DNA of 49,225 nt from Pleurotus ostreatus/Saccharomyces cerevisiae fusant (Eukaryota > Opisthokonta): contig JAMQCK010000152.1 in assembly GCA_024196135.1 (NCBI GenBank), forward strand, positions 1-49,225, given 5' to 3'. The notes under the pieces are model-generated. The model saw only the letters and a list, made by a program, of their open reading frames with translations. It was not told the DNA's origin and made no database searches. This document shows positions 10,391 through 20,893 of this stretch, piece by piece. Positions within the stretch are counted from its first letter, which is position 1. The number at the start of each line of letters is the position of its first letter. Position numbers and translations under genes: made by a program.

Positions 10391-10742
10391 AGCGGGAAAG
10401 GAGGCATGTGGGATGTGGCGCGCAGGCCAGGGCACGGCTAGCAATTCACTCACGCATGCTTGGTGCTGCTGCCTCCCCGCTCCCTACACCCTCGCTTGTG
10501 TGTCCCTCCCCCTCGCATTTCCATCCCTCGCGCGTTGCTACAAGCACGTTACCCGTGTCCCCCGCGTGTTTGAGATGTGATTCCGTGCCCAACTGCGCCA
10601 GAATCGACTCCCATCTCGACTCTGACATCCCCCCTTCCTCCTCGTACCCTGCGACTCGCTACGCCGCCGTGAGCTTGCCAATCTCGCGAAGACTGTTTGA
10701 AGGAGTCAGCGAGACGGAGCCAAGCACGATGGACGCAAAGAC
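10391..10742. other. Spacer between inverted LTRs
   Basis: About 350 bp, pyrimidine-rich in places. An open frame starting at 10408 has no known domain and runs into the adjacent LTR. No gene is supported. Confidence 0.4.
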
Positions 10743-11046
10743 TGTCCGAGGTAGAATCGAGCCAGTGATCACTAGAGCGACAGCAAACGAGTAATTATAT
10801 TCAGCAGTACAGAACGTATAACTACGCAGCTAGAGCGACAGCAAACGAGTCAGGAAGAGAAAAGACTCGGATGTGCCGCTCTAGGCAGGAGCGGCCGGAA
10901 AATGCCGAGAAATAATGTGGCGCTCGGCAGTAAGGCGCAAGCGCACAAGTAAGACTGTAGGTAAGCGTACAGTACCAGGAAAAAGTCCGTAAAATCATAG
11001 AAAAATACCATAGGCACTAGAGAGCGCGTAGACACCAAGTCCAACA
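10743..11046 (-). repeat. 3' LTR of copia-1
   Basis: 304 bp, TG...CA. It contains a repeated word CTAGAGCGACAGCAAACGAG (near 10774 and 10831 on the plus strand), also duplicated in the other LTR copies. Confidence 0.85.
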
Positions 11047-11068
11047 CACCCCCTTGATCGAGCACGTC

Positions 11069-14000
11069 CTAGCGCCCAACTCCAAGCCCAGAGAGCGCAG
11101 CCATGTGCTGCAGCTTGACCCGGCCCAGGGCCTTGGTCAGCATGTCAGCCGGCATGTCCGCTGTCTGCAGATGGACAAGGCGGATGCTGCCGCGATGCAC
11201 CTCATCGCGCAGCCAGTAGAAGCGCAGGTCCAGGTGCTTCATGCGCCCGTGATGCTCCGGGTTCTTGGCCACCTGCAGCGCCGAGTTGTTGTCGATGTAG
11301 AGGGTGGAGGGCGCGCCCTTGACCGAGTAGCCACACTCGGTCAGGAAGTTGCGCATCCACAGGATCTCCTGGCCGGCTGAGCACGCCGCAACGTACTCTG
11401 CCTCGGTAGTCGAAAGCGCGACTATAGTCTGCAGCTTCGAGGACCAGGAGACCGCTCCACCCGCCATCATGACAATCTGGCCGCTGGTAGACCGCCCATT
11501 GTCCGGGTTACCGCCGTGGTCTGCATCGGTGTAGGTGTAGAAGAGCTCGGAGCGCGCATTCACCGCCTTGCCGTCATAGGTCAGCTTGTAGTCAAGCGTA
11601 CCCTTCAGATAGCGGAAGAGGTGCATGAGCGCGCGCCAGTGCGAGCGGCCGGGGTTGCCAGTGAAGCGAGCGAGGACAGAGACCGGGTAGGCGAGGTCGG
11701 GACGAGTGGCGAGGGCGAGCCAGGCGATGGCGCCAACGGCAGAGGCGTACTCCTTAGCGCGGGTGGACATGAACTCGATGTCCTCCAGCGTGACAGGAGC
11801 GTCGGCAGCGCTGAGCTTGTGCGAGGGGTCGAGCGGGGTGGTGACCGGGTGGCAGTCGGCCATGCCAAACCGCTCCAGGACGTCCACGGCGTACTGGCGC
11901 TGCGAAAGAGACAGCGTGCGCTGGCTGCGCTCGCGCTCAATGGCAACGCCCAGTAGCCAGGTGGTAGGACCCAGCTCGCGTAGCTTGAAGTGCTTCTTCA
12001 GCTCGCCGATGATGCCGAGCGCCTGCGCGTCAGTCTTGCACCCAATCGTCATGTCGTCCACAAAGACCGGCACGAGGATGCGCGCGTCGCCGCGCCCATA
12101 CACCCACACGCTGTGGTCGCAGAGAATGCGCGTGAAGCCCATCTCTACAAGCACCTTGTTCAGCGTCTCGTGCCAGACATGACTTGCCTGCTTCAGCCCA
12201 TAGAGCGACTTCTTCAGGCGCCAGACATAGTCCTTGTCCGGGTCTACACCGAGCTTGAAGCCGGGCGGCTGGCGCATGTAGATCTCCTCGGCGAGCGCAC
12301 CGTTCAGGAACGCGTTGCTGATGTCGATCGAGTAGAGGACGAGGTCGTCCATGGCGGCAAGGGCGAGGATGGCGCGGATGGCGGCCCACTTTGGCGTAGG
12401 GGCGAAAGTCTCGGTGTATTCGAAGCCGGGGCGCTGCGAGAAGCCCTGCGCGACGCAGCGCGCCTTGTAGCGCTCGATAGACCCATCAGCATTGCGCTTC
12501 ACCTTGAACACCCACCGGCTGCCAATGGCGCGCTTGCCCGGAGGCAGCTCGACCACCTCGAACGTCCCGTTGTCCACCAGCGCCTGCACCTCGTCGAATG
12601 CGGCCTCGATCCACTTCGCTTTGTCCGGGCGAAGCAGCGCTTCAGCAAACGTCTTGGGCTCGCCTTGCTGCGGGTCCGGCGCGACTGTAGTGGCGAGGGC
12701 GAAGTCGAGGGCCTGTTCTACTGACCAGTCCTCTTGGGTGATGCCGCTGAAGACGTAGTCGAGACCGGCCTGTAGGACGTGCGCTCCTGGGATAGGCGTC
12801 TCATCAGTGATCCGCAGCTCATCCTCACTCCCTGACCAATCCATCATCCTGCGCCTCGCCTCTGCTCTGTCCTGCACATCATCCTCCTGCACCCGCTCTC
12901 TGCGCTCCTCCTGCACCCCCTGCTCACTCTGCTCGCTCTGCTCCTCCTGCTCCTGCTCCTCCTGCTCCTCCACCTCCTCCAAGCCGCTAGATAACGGCGC
13001 GAACCGATTGGGGGACGTCACCTGCGGCGGCGGCGCAGGTGCGGACGATGTAGCGCGGCCTGTAGAAGGCGGCGCTGCCTGCTTCTGCCAAGCGCGACTC
13101 GTCAGGTTGCGCTCAGATAAGCTGTGGGTTGGTTTGGTCGCGCGTGGCAAGCGCGACTGCGACGGTCCACTAGACGGAGACGGCCGCACTGTCTCCCATG
13201 GAGGGGACGGACTGCGCGGGCGAGGTGGCGCCTGCTGCTGCGCGGACGCGCGCTGCTGTCTGCCTCTAAGCGCGGCCTGGCTAGGCGGCGCAGTGCGAGA
13301 CGGCTGAGGCGTGGATGGCGGCGGTGGGCGCGCGCTAGGCGGCGTGGTAGGCTGCTCAGCTGGCTGCTGAAGCGGTGTGGAGGGTGCCGGCGGCGATGTG
13401 GGCGGTGGTGTGCGCAGCTGAGGCGCGGCAGGCGCGATAGGCGCGGGGGAAGGCGGCTGATCATCATAGAGCGCGACACCATCGTCATCTGCGCTATGAC
13501 GATGGGTAGAGGGCGACGGCACATCACCCCCTTGATCAGCAGCATCCCCAAAGTCCGGAGGGCCTTCACCTCGGTCTATAATCGCCGCAGTGATGAGATT
13601 GAGGCTCTTCAGCGACGTCCCCGGCATGTAGCGCTCATCAAACACCGCATGCGACGAAATGACCGTCTTCTTGGTGGCCGGGTTGTAGAACAACCACGCC
13701 TTGGTGCCCGGAGGGTACCCCAAGAAGATGCACTTCTGAGAGTGCGGCTCGAGCGCGCGCCGGTGCTTGTCCTTCACCAGGACATAGGCCAGGCAGCCAA
13801 AGACGCGGAAGTAGCCCACATCCGGCGTCTTGCCGGTCCAGGCGATGTGGGGGGTGGTGTCGCCAGGCAGAGCGGAGGTCGGAGCGCGGTTGGCGACGTG
13901 GTTGTAGGCGGCTATAGCGTAGGCCCAGAATGAAGGCGGCAGCTTCGCCTCGTAGAGCATGGAGCTAGCGCCATTAGCGAGGGTCAGATTAGCACGCTCT

Positions 14001-15913
14001 GCAACGCCGTTCTGATGCGGCTCATCTGGCTCCGTGACCTCCAGTCTCCACCCCTCCTTCAGCGCGGCGTCCTTCATGACGTTGGAGATGTACTCGCCGC
14101 CCCTATCGCAGCGCAGTACCTCCAAGCGCTGGCCGCTCTCTACCTCAGCAGCCGCCTTGAACTGCTGGATCGCAGCCCAAGCGTCGCTCTTGCGCTTCAG
14201 ATACGCCACCCAGCGCCGCCGCGTCTTGTCGTCTATGAAGGTGATCCAGTAGAGGTTCGCCCCCTCTCTGGATGCGACCGGCATAGGACCCTTCAAGTCG
14301 GTGTGAACCAACTCGAGGGGACGCGTAGCGCGCTCTCCCGGACCGCGCGGTACCGCCTTGCGCGTCTGCTTGCCCATGATGCAGGGCTCGCAGATCGGGT
14401 CCGGCGCCTCCTTGCTCTCAAACCGCATGCCCCGCACCAGCTTGCGCTGCCGCAGCTTCGCAATGTCCCCATGGTTGACGTGCGCAAAGCGGCGGTGCCA
14501 GAGCGCAGCATCGAGCGGGAGCGTGGTAGAGGCGGCGCGCTGCGCGCTGTGCGCAGGAGGAACGACAACGTAGCCGTCCAGATAGCCCGTGTTCGAGTCG
14601 TCCACTGTAGCGGTGCAGACGAGCGCCCCAGCGCGGTAGAAGGCGACGCGCTTGTCCTTGATGCTGACCTCGTACCCCTTGTGCGCAGTAAGATGATAGA
14701 TTGACAGGAGGTTCGAGGTAAGAAGAGGAACATGAAGGACGTCAAAGAACACAATAGGCATAAGCGCTTTCTCCCCATCCACCGGCTGGTACTCCACCGA
14801 CCCGATGCCCGCCGAGTAGACGATCGCGCCGTTCGCTAGGCGAACAGGGACACGATGCGGCGAGTAGGTGACGAACCAGTCTCGCCGCGGCGTCATGTGT
14901 AGAGACGCACCTGTGTCGGTGTTGAAGTTAGCCGCAGCCTTGGACTGGAGCCACTCCTTGAGAGCGGGGGAGGAAGTGAAAGCGCTTGCCTGGCCAGCAG
15001 ACTCGACGCGCGCAGCAGCGGCGGAGGTGGACGCGGTAGAGGACGCGTCAGAGGGCGCAGAAGGCGCAGAGGACGCGCCGGACGCATTGGCGCCGCCCTT
15101 CTTCTTCTTGCCCTGGCGCTTCGAGGTAGAAGCAGCGGCAGCGGCCTCCTCCTCCTTCTTCCAGTCCGGCTTGAACTTCGGGCAGTCGCGGATGAGGTGC
15201 GGGCCCTTGCAGTTGTAGCACTCGGGCGTGTACCCGGCGCGGTTGGCGGCAAGGGGCGTGCCGTCCGCAGTCATCCGGTGCGAGGCAAACTCGCGCGCGA
15301 TCATCTCCTTGACCGTCTCGTAGGTGAGCGCCTTGTCGAGCAGGAGGGAGGTGTACATGTTGGCGTGCTGCGGGTTGGGGGAGGCGGCGAGCGCGCGCAT
15401 GGTGACCATTGCCTTCAGCTCGAGGTCCATCTTGTCCAGGTCGTAGCCGGTCGAGGGGCGCAGGGACTGGACGCGCGTCATGGCCTCGTCGACACGCGAG
15501 AGGAGGTCGGTGAGGGCGGTGGTGGCCTCGGCGTCATCGCCCAGGTTGACGTCGAAGAAGTCGGAAAGCGCGGCAAAGCGCGTACCGGCCTCCTGGATGT
15601 TGAAGGCGGCCTTCATCGCGTTGTACAGGTCCTTGGGCGTGCTGCGCTTGTCCTTGAACTGGGGACGAAGCGGCTCCTCCATGGCAAGCCAGAGCTCGCC
15701 AGCAGCCTTCTCCAAGCGCTGCTGATACTCCTCCTGAGTGCGGTACTCCGCATCAGTGACCGCAGTGGCGTCCTTGGGCTTGGGCTCCTTGACCGCGCCC
15801 TGGGCATAGCGCCAGAGGCCCTTGCTGGACAGCCAGGGCTGGATCTCGCTCTCCCACCAGCTCCAGTTGAAGCGGGTGAGGATGGGGCGGCCATCTGAGT
15901 CACGCTTCGACAT
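11069..15913 (-). CDS. Copia-1 Gag-Pol polyprotein, 1614 aa
   Basis: Single uninterrupted frame for capsid, protease, integrase, reverse transcriptase and RNase H in the Ty1/copia order. I chose the ATG at 15913 (MSKRDSDGRPIL). The frame stays open upstream to 16228, but that part is basic and leader-like. The Gag zinc knuckle is CYNCKGPHLIRDC at about residue 232. Protease DTGAS is at about 333, the GAG-pre-integrase block LWHRRFAHVNH and CEPC form the HHCC finger, and the integrase acidic triad sits in HTDLKG (about 539), CDRGGEY and GVAERAN. A low-complexity Ser/Pro/Gln/Glu linker follows, then reverse transcriptase with AFLNG and FVDD (about 1284), and RNase H with YTDADHGG, TEAEY and YIDNNSA. 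All catalytic residues I can see are present. The knuckle is one residue short of the usual C-X2-C-X4-H-X4-C. Confidence 0.9.
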   Translation of the reverse strand: MSKRDSDGRPILTRFNWSWWESEIQPWLSSKGLWRYAQGAVKEPKPKDATAVTDAEYRTQEEYQQRLEKAAGELWLAMEEPLRPQFKDKRSTPKDLYNAMKAAFNIQEAGTRFAALSDFFDVNLGDDAEATTALTDLLSRVDEAMTRVQSLRPSTGYDLDKMDLELKAMVTMRALAASPNPQHANMYTSLLLDKALTYETVKEMIAREFASHRMTADGTPLAANRAGYTPECYNCKGPHLIRDCPKFKPDWKKEEEAAAAASTSKRQGKKKKGGANASGASSAPSAPSDASSTASTSAAAARVESAGQASAFTSSPALKEWLQSKAAANFNTDTGASLHMTPRRDWFVTYSPHRVPVRLANGAIVYSAGIGSVEYQPVDGEKALMPIVFFDVLHVPLLTSNLLSIYHLTAHKGYEVSIKDKRVAFYRAGALVCTATVDDSNTGYLDGYVVVPPAHSAQRAASTTLPLDAALWHRRFAHVNHGDIAKLRQRKLVRGMRFESKEAPDPICEPCIMGKQTRKAVPRGPGERATRPLELVHTDLKGPMPVASREGANLYWITFIDDKTRRRWVAYLKRKSDAWAAIQQFKAAAEVESGQRLEVLRCDRGGEYISNVMKDAALKEGWRLEVTEPDEPHQNGVAERANLTLANGASSMLYEAKLPPSFWAYAIAAYNHVANRAPTSALPGDTTPHIAWTGKTPDVGYFRVFGCLAYVLVKDKHRRALEPHSQKCIFLGYPPGTKAWLFYNPATKKTVISSHAVFDERYMPGTSLKSLNLITAAIIDRGEGPPDFGDAADQGGDVPSPSTHRHSADDDGVALYDDQPPSPAPIAPAAPQLRTPPPTSPPAPSTPLQQPAEQPTTPPSARPPPPSTPQPSRTAPPSQAALRGRQQRASAQQQAPPRPRSPSPPWETVRPSPSSGPSQSRLPRATKPTHSLSERNLTSRAWQKQAAPPSTGRATSSAPAPPPQVTSPNRFAPLSSGLEEVEEQEEQEQEEQSEQSEQGVQEERRERVQEDDVQDRAEARRRMMDWSGSEDELRITDETPIPGAHVLQAGLDYVFSGITQEDWSVEQALDFALATTVAPDPQQGEPKTFAEALLRPDKAKWIEAAFDEVQALVDNGTFEVVELPPGKRAIGSRWVFKVKRNADGSIERYKARCVAQGFSQRPGFEYTETFAPTPKWAAIRAILALAAMDDLVLYSIDISNAFLNGALAEEIYMRQPPGFKLGVDPDKDYVWRLKKSLYGLKQASHVWHETLNKVLVEMGFTRILCDHSVWVYGRGDARILVPVFVDDMTIGCKTDAQALGIIGELKKHFKLRELGPTTWLLGVAIERERSQRTLSLSQRQYAVDVLERFGMADCHPVTTPLDPSHKLSAADAPVTLEDIEFMSTRAKEYASAVGAIAWLALATRPDLAYPVSVLARFTGNPGRSHWRALMHLFRYLKGTLDYKLTYDGKAVNARSELFYTYTDADHGGNPDNGRSTSGQIVMMAGGAVSWSSKLQTIVALSTTEAEYVAACSAGQEILWMRNFLTECGYSVKGAPSTLYIDNNSALQVAKNPEHHGRMKHLDLRFYWLRDEVHRGSIRLVHLQTADMPADMLTKALGRVKLQHMAALSGLGVGR

Positions 15914-16274
15914 CGCGCAAAAAGACGGTTGTTGGGGACGATCGGCCGGGCAGAATCGGACGCGGGGGACGTCGACGTGTAGGGGAGAAGGCGGCGGAGT
16001 GACTGGAAGTTGTTTGGGGAGGAACGGACGCGAACTGCGTGCGCGACGGCGAATATGAGGGAGGGTGTAAAATTGCGGTGATCGGAGGTGCTGGACTTCG
16101 CACGGCGATAGCGGGGGTACTGGCGATTTTCGCGGAGCGCGGCTCGGGCACAAGGTAGGGGAGGGTCTTGCGCGTCGAATGCCGCTCGAACGGAGGGAAT
16201 CGCAGCTGGTACGACCGAGCAACGGCAAGTTTGAGTCGGGGTGTCGATCTGGCTGATTGGGGCAGCTAGAGCGC

Positions 16275-16287
16275 GGGGCTCATAACC
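16275..16287 (-). promoter_or_regulatory. Primer-binding site of copia-1 (initiator tRNA-Met half-molecule type)
   Basis: On the coding strand the base after the 5' LTR starts GGTTATGAGCCCC and continues with GCGCTC. Its complement GGGGCTCATAACC matches the anticodon arm of fungal initiator tRNA-Met (CAU anticodon inside GGGCUCAUAACC). It does not resemble a tRNA 3' acceptor end. Confidence 0.65.
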
Positions 16288-16596
16288 TGTCCGAGGTAAA
16301 ATCGAGCCAGTGATCACACTAGAGCGACAGCAAACGAGTCAGGTTCATATTCTGCAGTACAGAACGCATAACTACGCACCTAGAGCGACAGCAAACGAGT
16401 CAGGAAGAGAAAAGACTCGGATGTGCCGCTCTAGGCAGGAGCGGCCGGAAAATGCCGAGAAATAACGTGGCGCTGGGCAGTAAGGGGCGAGCGCACAAGT
16501 AAGACTGTAGGTAAGCGTACAGTACCGGGAAAAAGTCCGTAAAAAACATAGAAAATACCATAGGCGCTAGAGAGCGCGTAGACACCAAGTCCAACA
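16288..16596 (-). repeat. 5' LTR of copia-1
   Basis: 309 bp, same family as 10743-11046. Its outer end abuts the copia-2 pol remnant at 16597. Confidence 0.85.
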
Positions 16597-16597
16597 A

Positions 16598-18610
16598 TCA
16601 TCCCATACACAAGCGAGCCCACCACGCTCTGGTAGGAGACCACGGGACCGCCAGGGACCAAAGCCATATGAGTGCGCACGGTGTTGTCGTCAGGATCATC
16701 AGCAGAGATGCGGGTGCTCGTGGACATGGGGGTGCTGACGCCTGAGCAGTCCGACATGCCATAGCGCTTGAGTACAGTGTCGATGTACTTCCTCTGCGAG
16801 AGCGAGATAGTACGCTTGCTGGGGTGCCGGATGATCTCAATGCCCAGGAGGTACTTGGCCGGGTCCAAGTCGCGCATCTTGAAGGAGGCGGAGAGCTTCT
16901 TCTTGATGCTGTCCATAAAGGACGCGAGGTAGCAGCGAGGAGGAGGTCGTTGGGGTAGACGACGAGGAAGCAGACCTGCTTACCGTCCCGGAAGACATAG
17001 AGGCAAGTCTCTGCATTGAGGTGCACAAACCCGAGCTTGTCGAGCTTGTTGTGGAGCGTCTGGTTCCACGCGCTGCCAGCCTGCTTGGGGCCATAGACAG
17101 ACTTCTTGAGTTGCCAGCAGTAGCCCTCCCAGATGTCGACACCGGTCGGGGAAAGCATGTACAGCGTCTGTAGCAGCTCGCTGTTGAGGTACGCGGTGTT
17201 CACGTCCATCTGGTCTGCGTAGAGGCCAAGGCGGACGGCGAGAGCGAGGATGATGCGGATGGACTCCAGGCTAGTGACTGGCGCAAACGTGTTCTGGTAG
17301 TCGACTCCTTCTTGCTGAGTGAAGCCGCGCGCCACAATGCGCACCTTGTACCGCTCGATGTTCCCTTGAGCATCCTCCTTCAAGGAGAAGACATGCTTGG
17401 AGGTAATCGGCTTGACGCCCTCTGGGATGGGCACCTCCTCATAGACGTCGTTCAGCTTGAAGCTGTTCAACTCCTCCGACTGTGCATCCAACCACTTGTC
17501 GCGCTCGGGGCTGGCCATAGCCTGCTTCCAAGTAGTGGGGATCTTTCGCGCACCACTGCTCGACCGTCCATCAGATGCCGCCCCTGCAAAGAGTTTGTCG
17601 TTGAGGAATGCGAAGTTTACGGACTCGCCCTCTTCGTCAGGTTGGCTGGGGGGATCCCCACCCCCCTTGGCAGGTGCGGGCTCTGGTTCGGGAGCTGGCG
17701 CAGGAGGTGGAGGAGGAGCTGCCACCTGGGGTGGCTGCTCTCGACACTGGCGGTTCGCCTCGAGTTGCTGCTTGCGCGTGTGGATATTCGCTTCGTGCTG
17801 CTTCCGCTGTTGCGCGGATGCCTTTTGCTGGTTCTCCTGCCGCTCGCAAGCATCAATGTAGCCCTGGTCCTTGTGTTGATTTGCTTTCCGCTCGGTAGGA
17901 TTGCAAAGACCGGCACGGCGCGATGGGCCAGCTGCGGGAGCCGGAGCCGGAGCAGGCGGTGGAGTGGACGGCGGGAGTGACCGGCGTGGTATACGCGTCT
18001 TGCGAGGACTTGGGGGCGGCAGCGGTGGTCCGTCTGAGTTGGGCAAAGATGGACAATCCTCTCCCACTGGCTCTGGCGTGGGTGGACGAGGTGCTCCCAC
18101 TGATGCGGCTGCGGGTGGTGGGGCTGGCGTGTCACCATTGTCATCGTCATCCTCGCTATCACTGTCTGCGTCTGGCGTAGGAGTGTCGCTAGGTGGCAGG
18201 CGGAAGTACTTGCCAAAGTCCTCCTACTGCTCGGCAAACAGGTCGCCTTCGTCTGCGCGCATCTCATTGGGAGAGGGAGATGTGTCATCAAACTTGACAT
18301 GGCGCAAGGTGATGACCTTTTGGGTGGCGATCTCGAGGAGCTTGTACGCCTTTGTGCCCTCAGACCAAGCATAGCCTATGAGGATGCACCGGCGCGCATG
18401 GTCAGCAAACTTGCCCTTCCGCTTTTTCTTTGGGATGAGTGGATAAGCCGGGCAGCCGAAGGAGTGGACGTCGTGGACGTCAATAGGGCGCTTGACCTTC
18501 CGCATGCGATTGATAAGGGCGTTCGAGCACCACAAAATAGCCCTTGGCAGGCACCGCGCCGGAGCCGGTGCACGTGGCTCGGAGTCGAACCGCCCAGAGA
18601 GGCAGGACAC
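16598..18610 (-). pseudogene. Second Ty1/copia pol remnant (copia-2): integrase C-terminus and reverse transcriptase
   Basis: Reads from about 18610 downwards. First comes the integrase end, with FGCPAYPLIPKKKRKGKFA and CILIGYAWSEGTKAYKLL. An in-frame TAG follows at 18224-18226, then a Pro-rich and Gln/Lys-rich linker, then reverse transcriptase with VARGFTQQEGVDYQNTFAPV, MDVNTAYLNSELLQTLYM and LKKSVYGPKQAG. The catalytic box reads VYPNDLLLA instead of Y-V-D-D. A frame break near 16920 moves the remainder (DPAKYLLGIEIIRHP, then VGSLVYGMI) into another frame, and it stops where the copia-1 LTR begins. It is inactive: a stop, a frameshift, a lost catalytic Asp and truncation. Confidence 0.8.
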
Positions 18611-20354
18611 AAAGGTCGGAGAACAGGGGGGAACAAGCGAGCTTTGTCCTCGAGAGTCAGGAAGGAGTGCTAGTTTACCACCCCAGGGCAGAAAGGGTGA
18701 GAAGATTCCTTAGACAGGGTATATAAGAGCGCGAAATAGCCAAACAATAGTGACTTGCATCTTGACCTTAGATCTACACCTACATAACTCACCACAATGT
18801 TCCTTCTCGTTGAGACCCCTTAAAGCCCTCAACATTTTTCCATCTGAGCTAGAAAACCTAGCTCTCAAGCCTGAAGTTTCATCTCAGGTAGCTCCAAGCG
18901 CCGTTCTGACACGTGAACTGACCGCCGCTGCCGCCGTGACCTCCGTCCGCCGACAACGTTACACCAGTCACACGCTTGATCGCTGCTCTCGCCGACACCG
19001 CCGCACTACTCCGCCCCTGTCCGCGCCGACCTTGCCGCCAGCGCTACCCATCCTATTCTTCCTCACGACCCGTCTCCCCCACGCCGCCTCGCACACGGTC
19101 AACCAGTTAGGTTCTAAACAAAGGACCTCGCCCCTTGTTCTCAACAGCTTGTCGTCATCGCCATCAACGTCAAGCTCGCCTCCCCACTGAACAATCTCCC
19201 CATCCCTCTCTGACGACTTCCCTCGTTGCCGCCTCTCATGCCCACCTTTTTGTCTTCACCACCACACGTAGACCCCTCCTCCAACGTCGCGCCTTATCGT
19301 GTCGCTGCCTCCTCGCCCAACCTACAAGGGAAAACAAATTCCCATCTTTTTTTTACTTGCAAAACACACCTTGCAAGGACCTGCCAGATCGCCCTTGAAA
19401 TAGGGCTTTCTTAGAGTGAATCCTAACAAACCTAGGAGTACTTAACACCGGGTCATGACAGGAGGCATCGGGCTCAGAGACAGTTGTAGTGTGAGGAGCG
19501 TGAAAAGTGACGGCAAGCGTTGACCTAGGCGTGGTGACCACAATGTCATCTTGGTCGATGAAGGAAGGGGAATGGGGCAGGGGGCAGGCAGGTTGTGCGA
19601 GCCGGACTCGCCAGTTGACTATGGGCTAGCTGTCTGTCTGTGATGATGAGCTCGCTCGATACTAGGTGTGGAACAAAGGACAGTTCGGGAACAGTGAGAG
19701 CCGCGGCACGGGCAGCAATGGCGGAAGGCCCGCCAGCCTTGCCCCTTGATATGCAGTCATCAGAAGTCCCCTTCATTCTATTTTGTAGGACCTATATATC
19801 TTCAGTACTTCAACCAACTTGTGTTGGAACGGGAATTTGGCTTTTCTTGCCTTACTTCGGCCAGAAAAAGATCACTGCATGAGGGCAATATGCGATTGAC
19901 TTTCAGCAACCTGACTGATGACTAAGTGGCGGGACATTCCTAACTCACTGTATGCCACATGCAGTGTTGGCCCTCTAAAGACTAGTACAAATCCAGCACG
20001 ATTTGGAGAAGATGAGCAAGATTTGAATTTTACTCTCCATAAAAGCTCAGTCCAAGCCGCCATGATTTCCGCCCAAATTGCGGTGGCAGTAAATAAGGAG
20101 GCGAGTCCGGCGTCCTTGGGATCGGTCACTGCGAGTCACAACATTTAGCGGTCATCGCGCGGGAGCTATGCGTGCCCTCATTGGACAAAATTATTTGCCT
20201 TTGCTTTACATCACAGGACTTTTGCCCAGGGTCACCTGATTTTTGCTTTGGCCCAGCCACGTGAATGTTGAACTTGCCTCCTCGAGTTCTGTCTTGGTCT
20301 CCATATATTTGTCTTTCATCTAACTCTTCTGCTCCTCCAAGTGGCTCATGTTCC
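18611..20354. other. Unassigned repeat-like region
   Basis: About 1.7 kb without a supported gene. It contains TATATAAGAG at 18720-18729 in a promoter-like context, then Pro/Ser-rich open frames (18750-19190 and 19135-19398) that look like translated low-complexity DNA. A 70-bp stretch at about 20103-20172 resembles sequence upstream of the proteasome gene at about 29367-29433. The region could hold further decayed retroelement leaders. Confidence 0.35.
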
Positions 20355-20570
20355 TTTCAAAAGTGGAAGAGGGCACAGAGACTGGCAACGGAGGCACAGT
20401 CAACACAGACACAGACACAGACCGGAAGGCGACAACGCAACGGACTGAATAGAAAGGTAGGTAAAGAGACGCGTAAGCTACCAACATTGTATATACTTGT
20501 TGTCCATGGGCTTTAAGGCACAGCCCGGTATAGATGAGTCAGAGGCGTCCACAAATACCTACTCGTGACA
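20355..20570 (-). repeat. 3' LTR of gag-only element
   Basis: 216 bp, TTTCAAAAG...GTGACA on the plus strand, with TSD GTTCC just to its left. Confidence 0.85.
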
Positions 20571-20893
20571 CTCCCACTCGCCGAAAGACGAAGACATACC
20601 ACAGAGCTCCCACTGGCCACAACGCGCCGAGGAGATAGGGGCGTGGGAATGTTCTTCCCAGAAAGGAAGGAGGACGAAATGAAGTGCAGCGCTGCAAAGC
20701 ATCCGCCCCACCAGAACATGACCCACAAACCCAACTCCTGCTCCCACTGCTCCAATGCATCCTGCCTCCCACTGAACCAAGCAACTACGCCAGGGTAAAC
20801 TCTTCCTCAAGTTGGCACTTTCCCTTTTGATAGATCATGTGTGATTTACAAAAAAGGAAAGACCTCCGAGAAGATGAGTCAGCATCCGGACGC

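Larger units (their letters stand above)
10743..16596 (-). mobile_element. Ty1/copia LTR retrotransposon (copia-1), structurally complete
   Basis: The element carries a 3' LTR (10743-11046, 304 bp), a purine-rich tract AAGGGGGTG at 11047-11055 directly before that LTR, an uninterrupted gag-pol frame, a primer-binding site at 16275-16287 and a 5' LTR (16288-16596, 309 bp). The LTRs start TGTTGG and end CGGACA on the coding strand. The two LTRs differ at about twenty positions. Outer flanks (AAGAC and ATCAT) are not a target duplication. The 5' side lies inside the pol gene of the second copia remnant. Confidence 0.85.

Noticed and set aside
10408..10794. 128-aa plus-strand frame between LTRs
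   Set aside because: Ends inside an LTR, no domain, composition of untranslated DNA.
11202..15898. Open frames on the plus strand and in other minus frames across the copia-1 polyprotein
   Set aside because: Shadows of the GC-rich 1614-aa coding frame.
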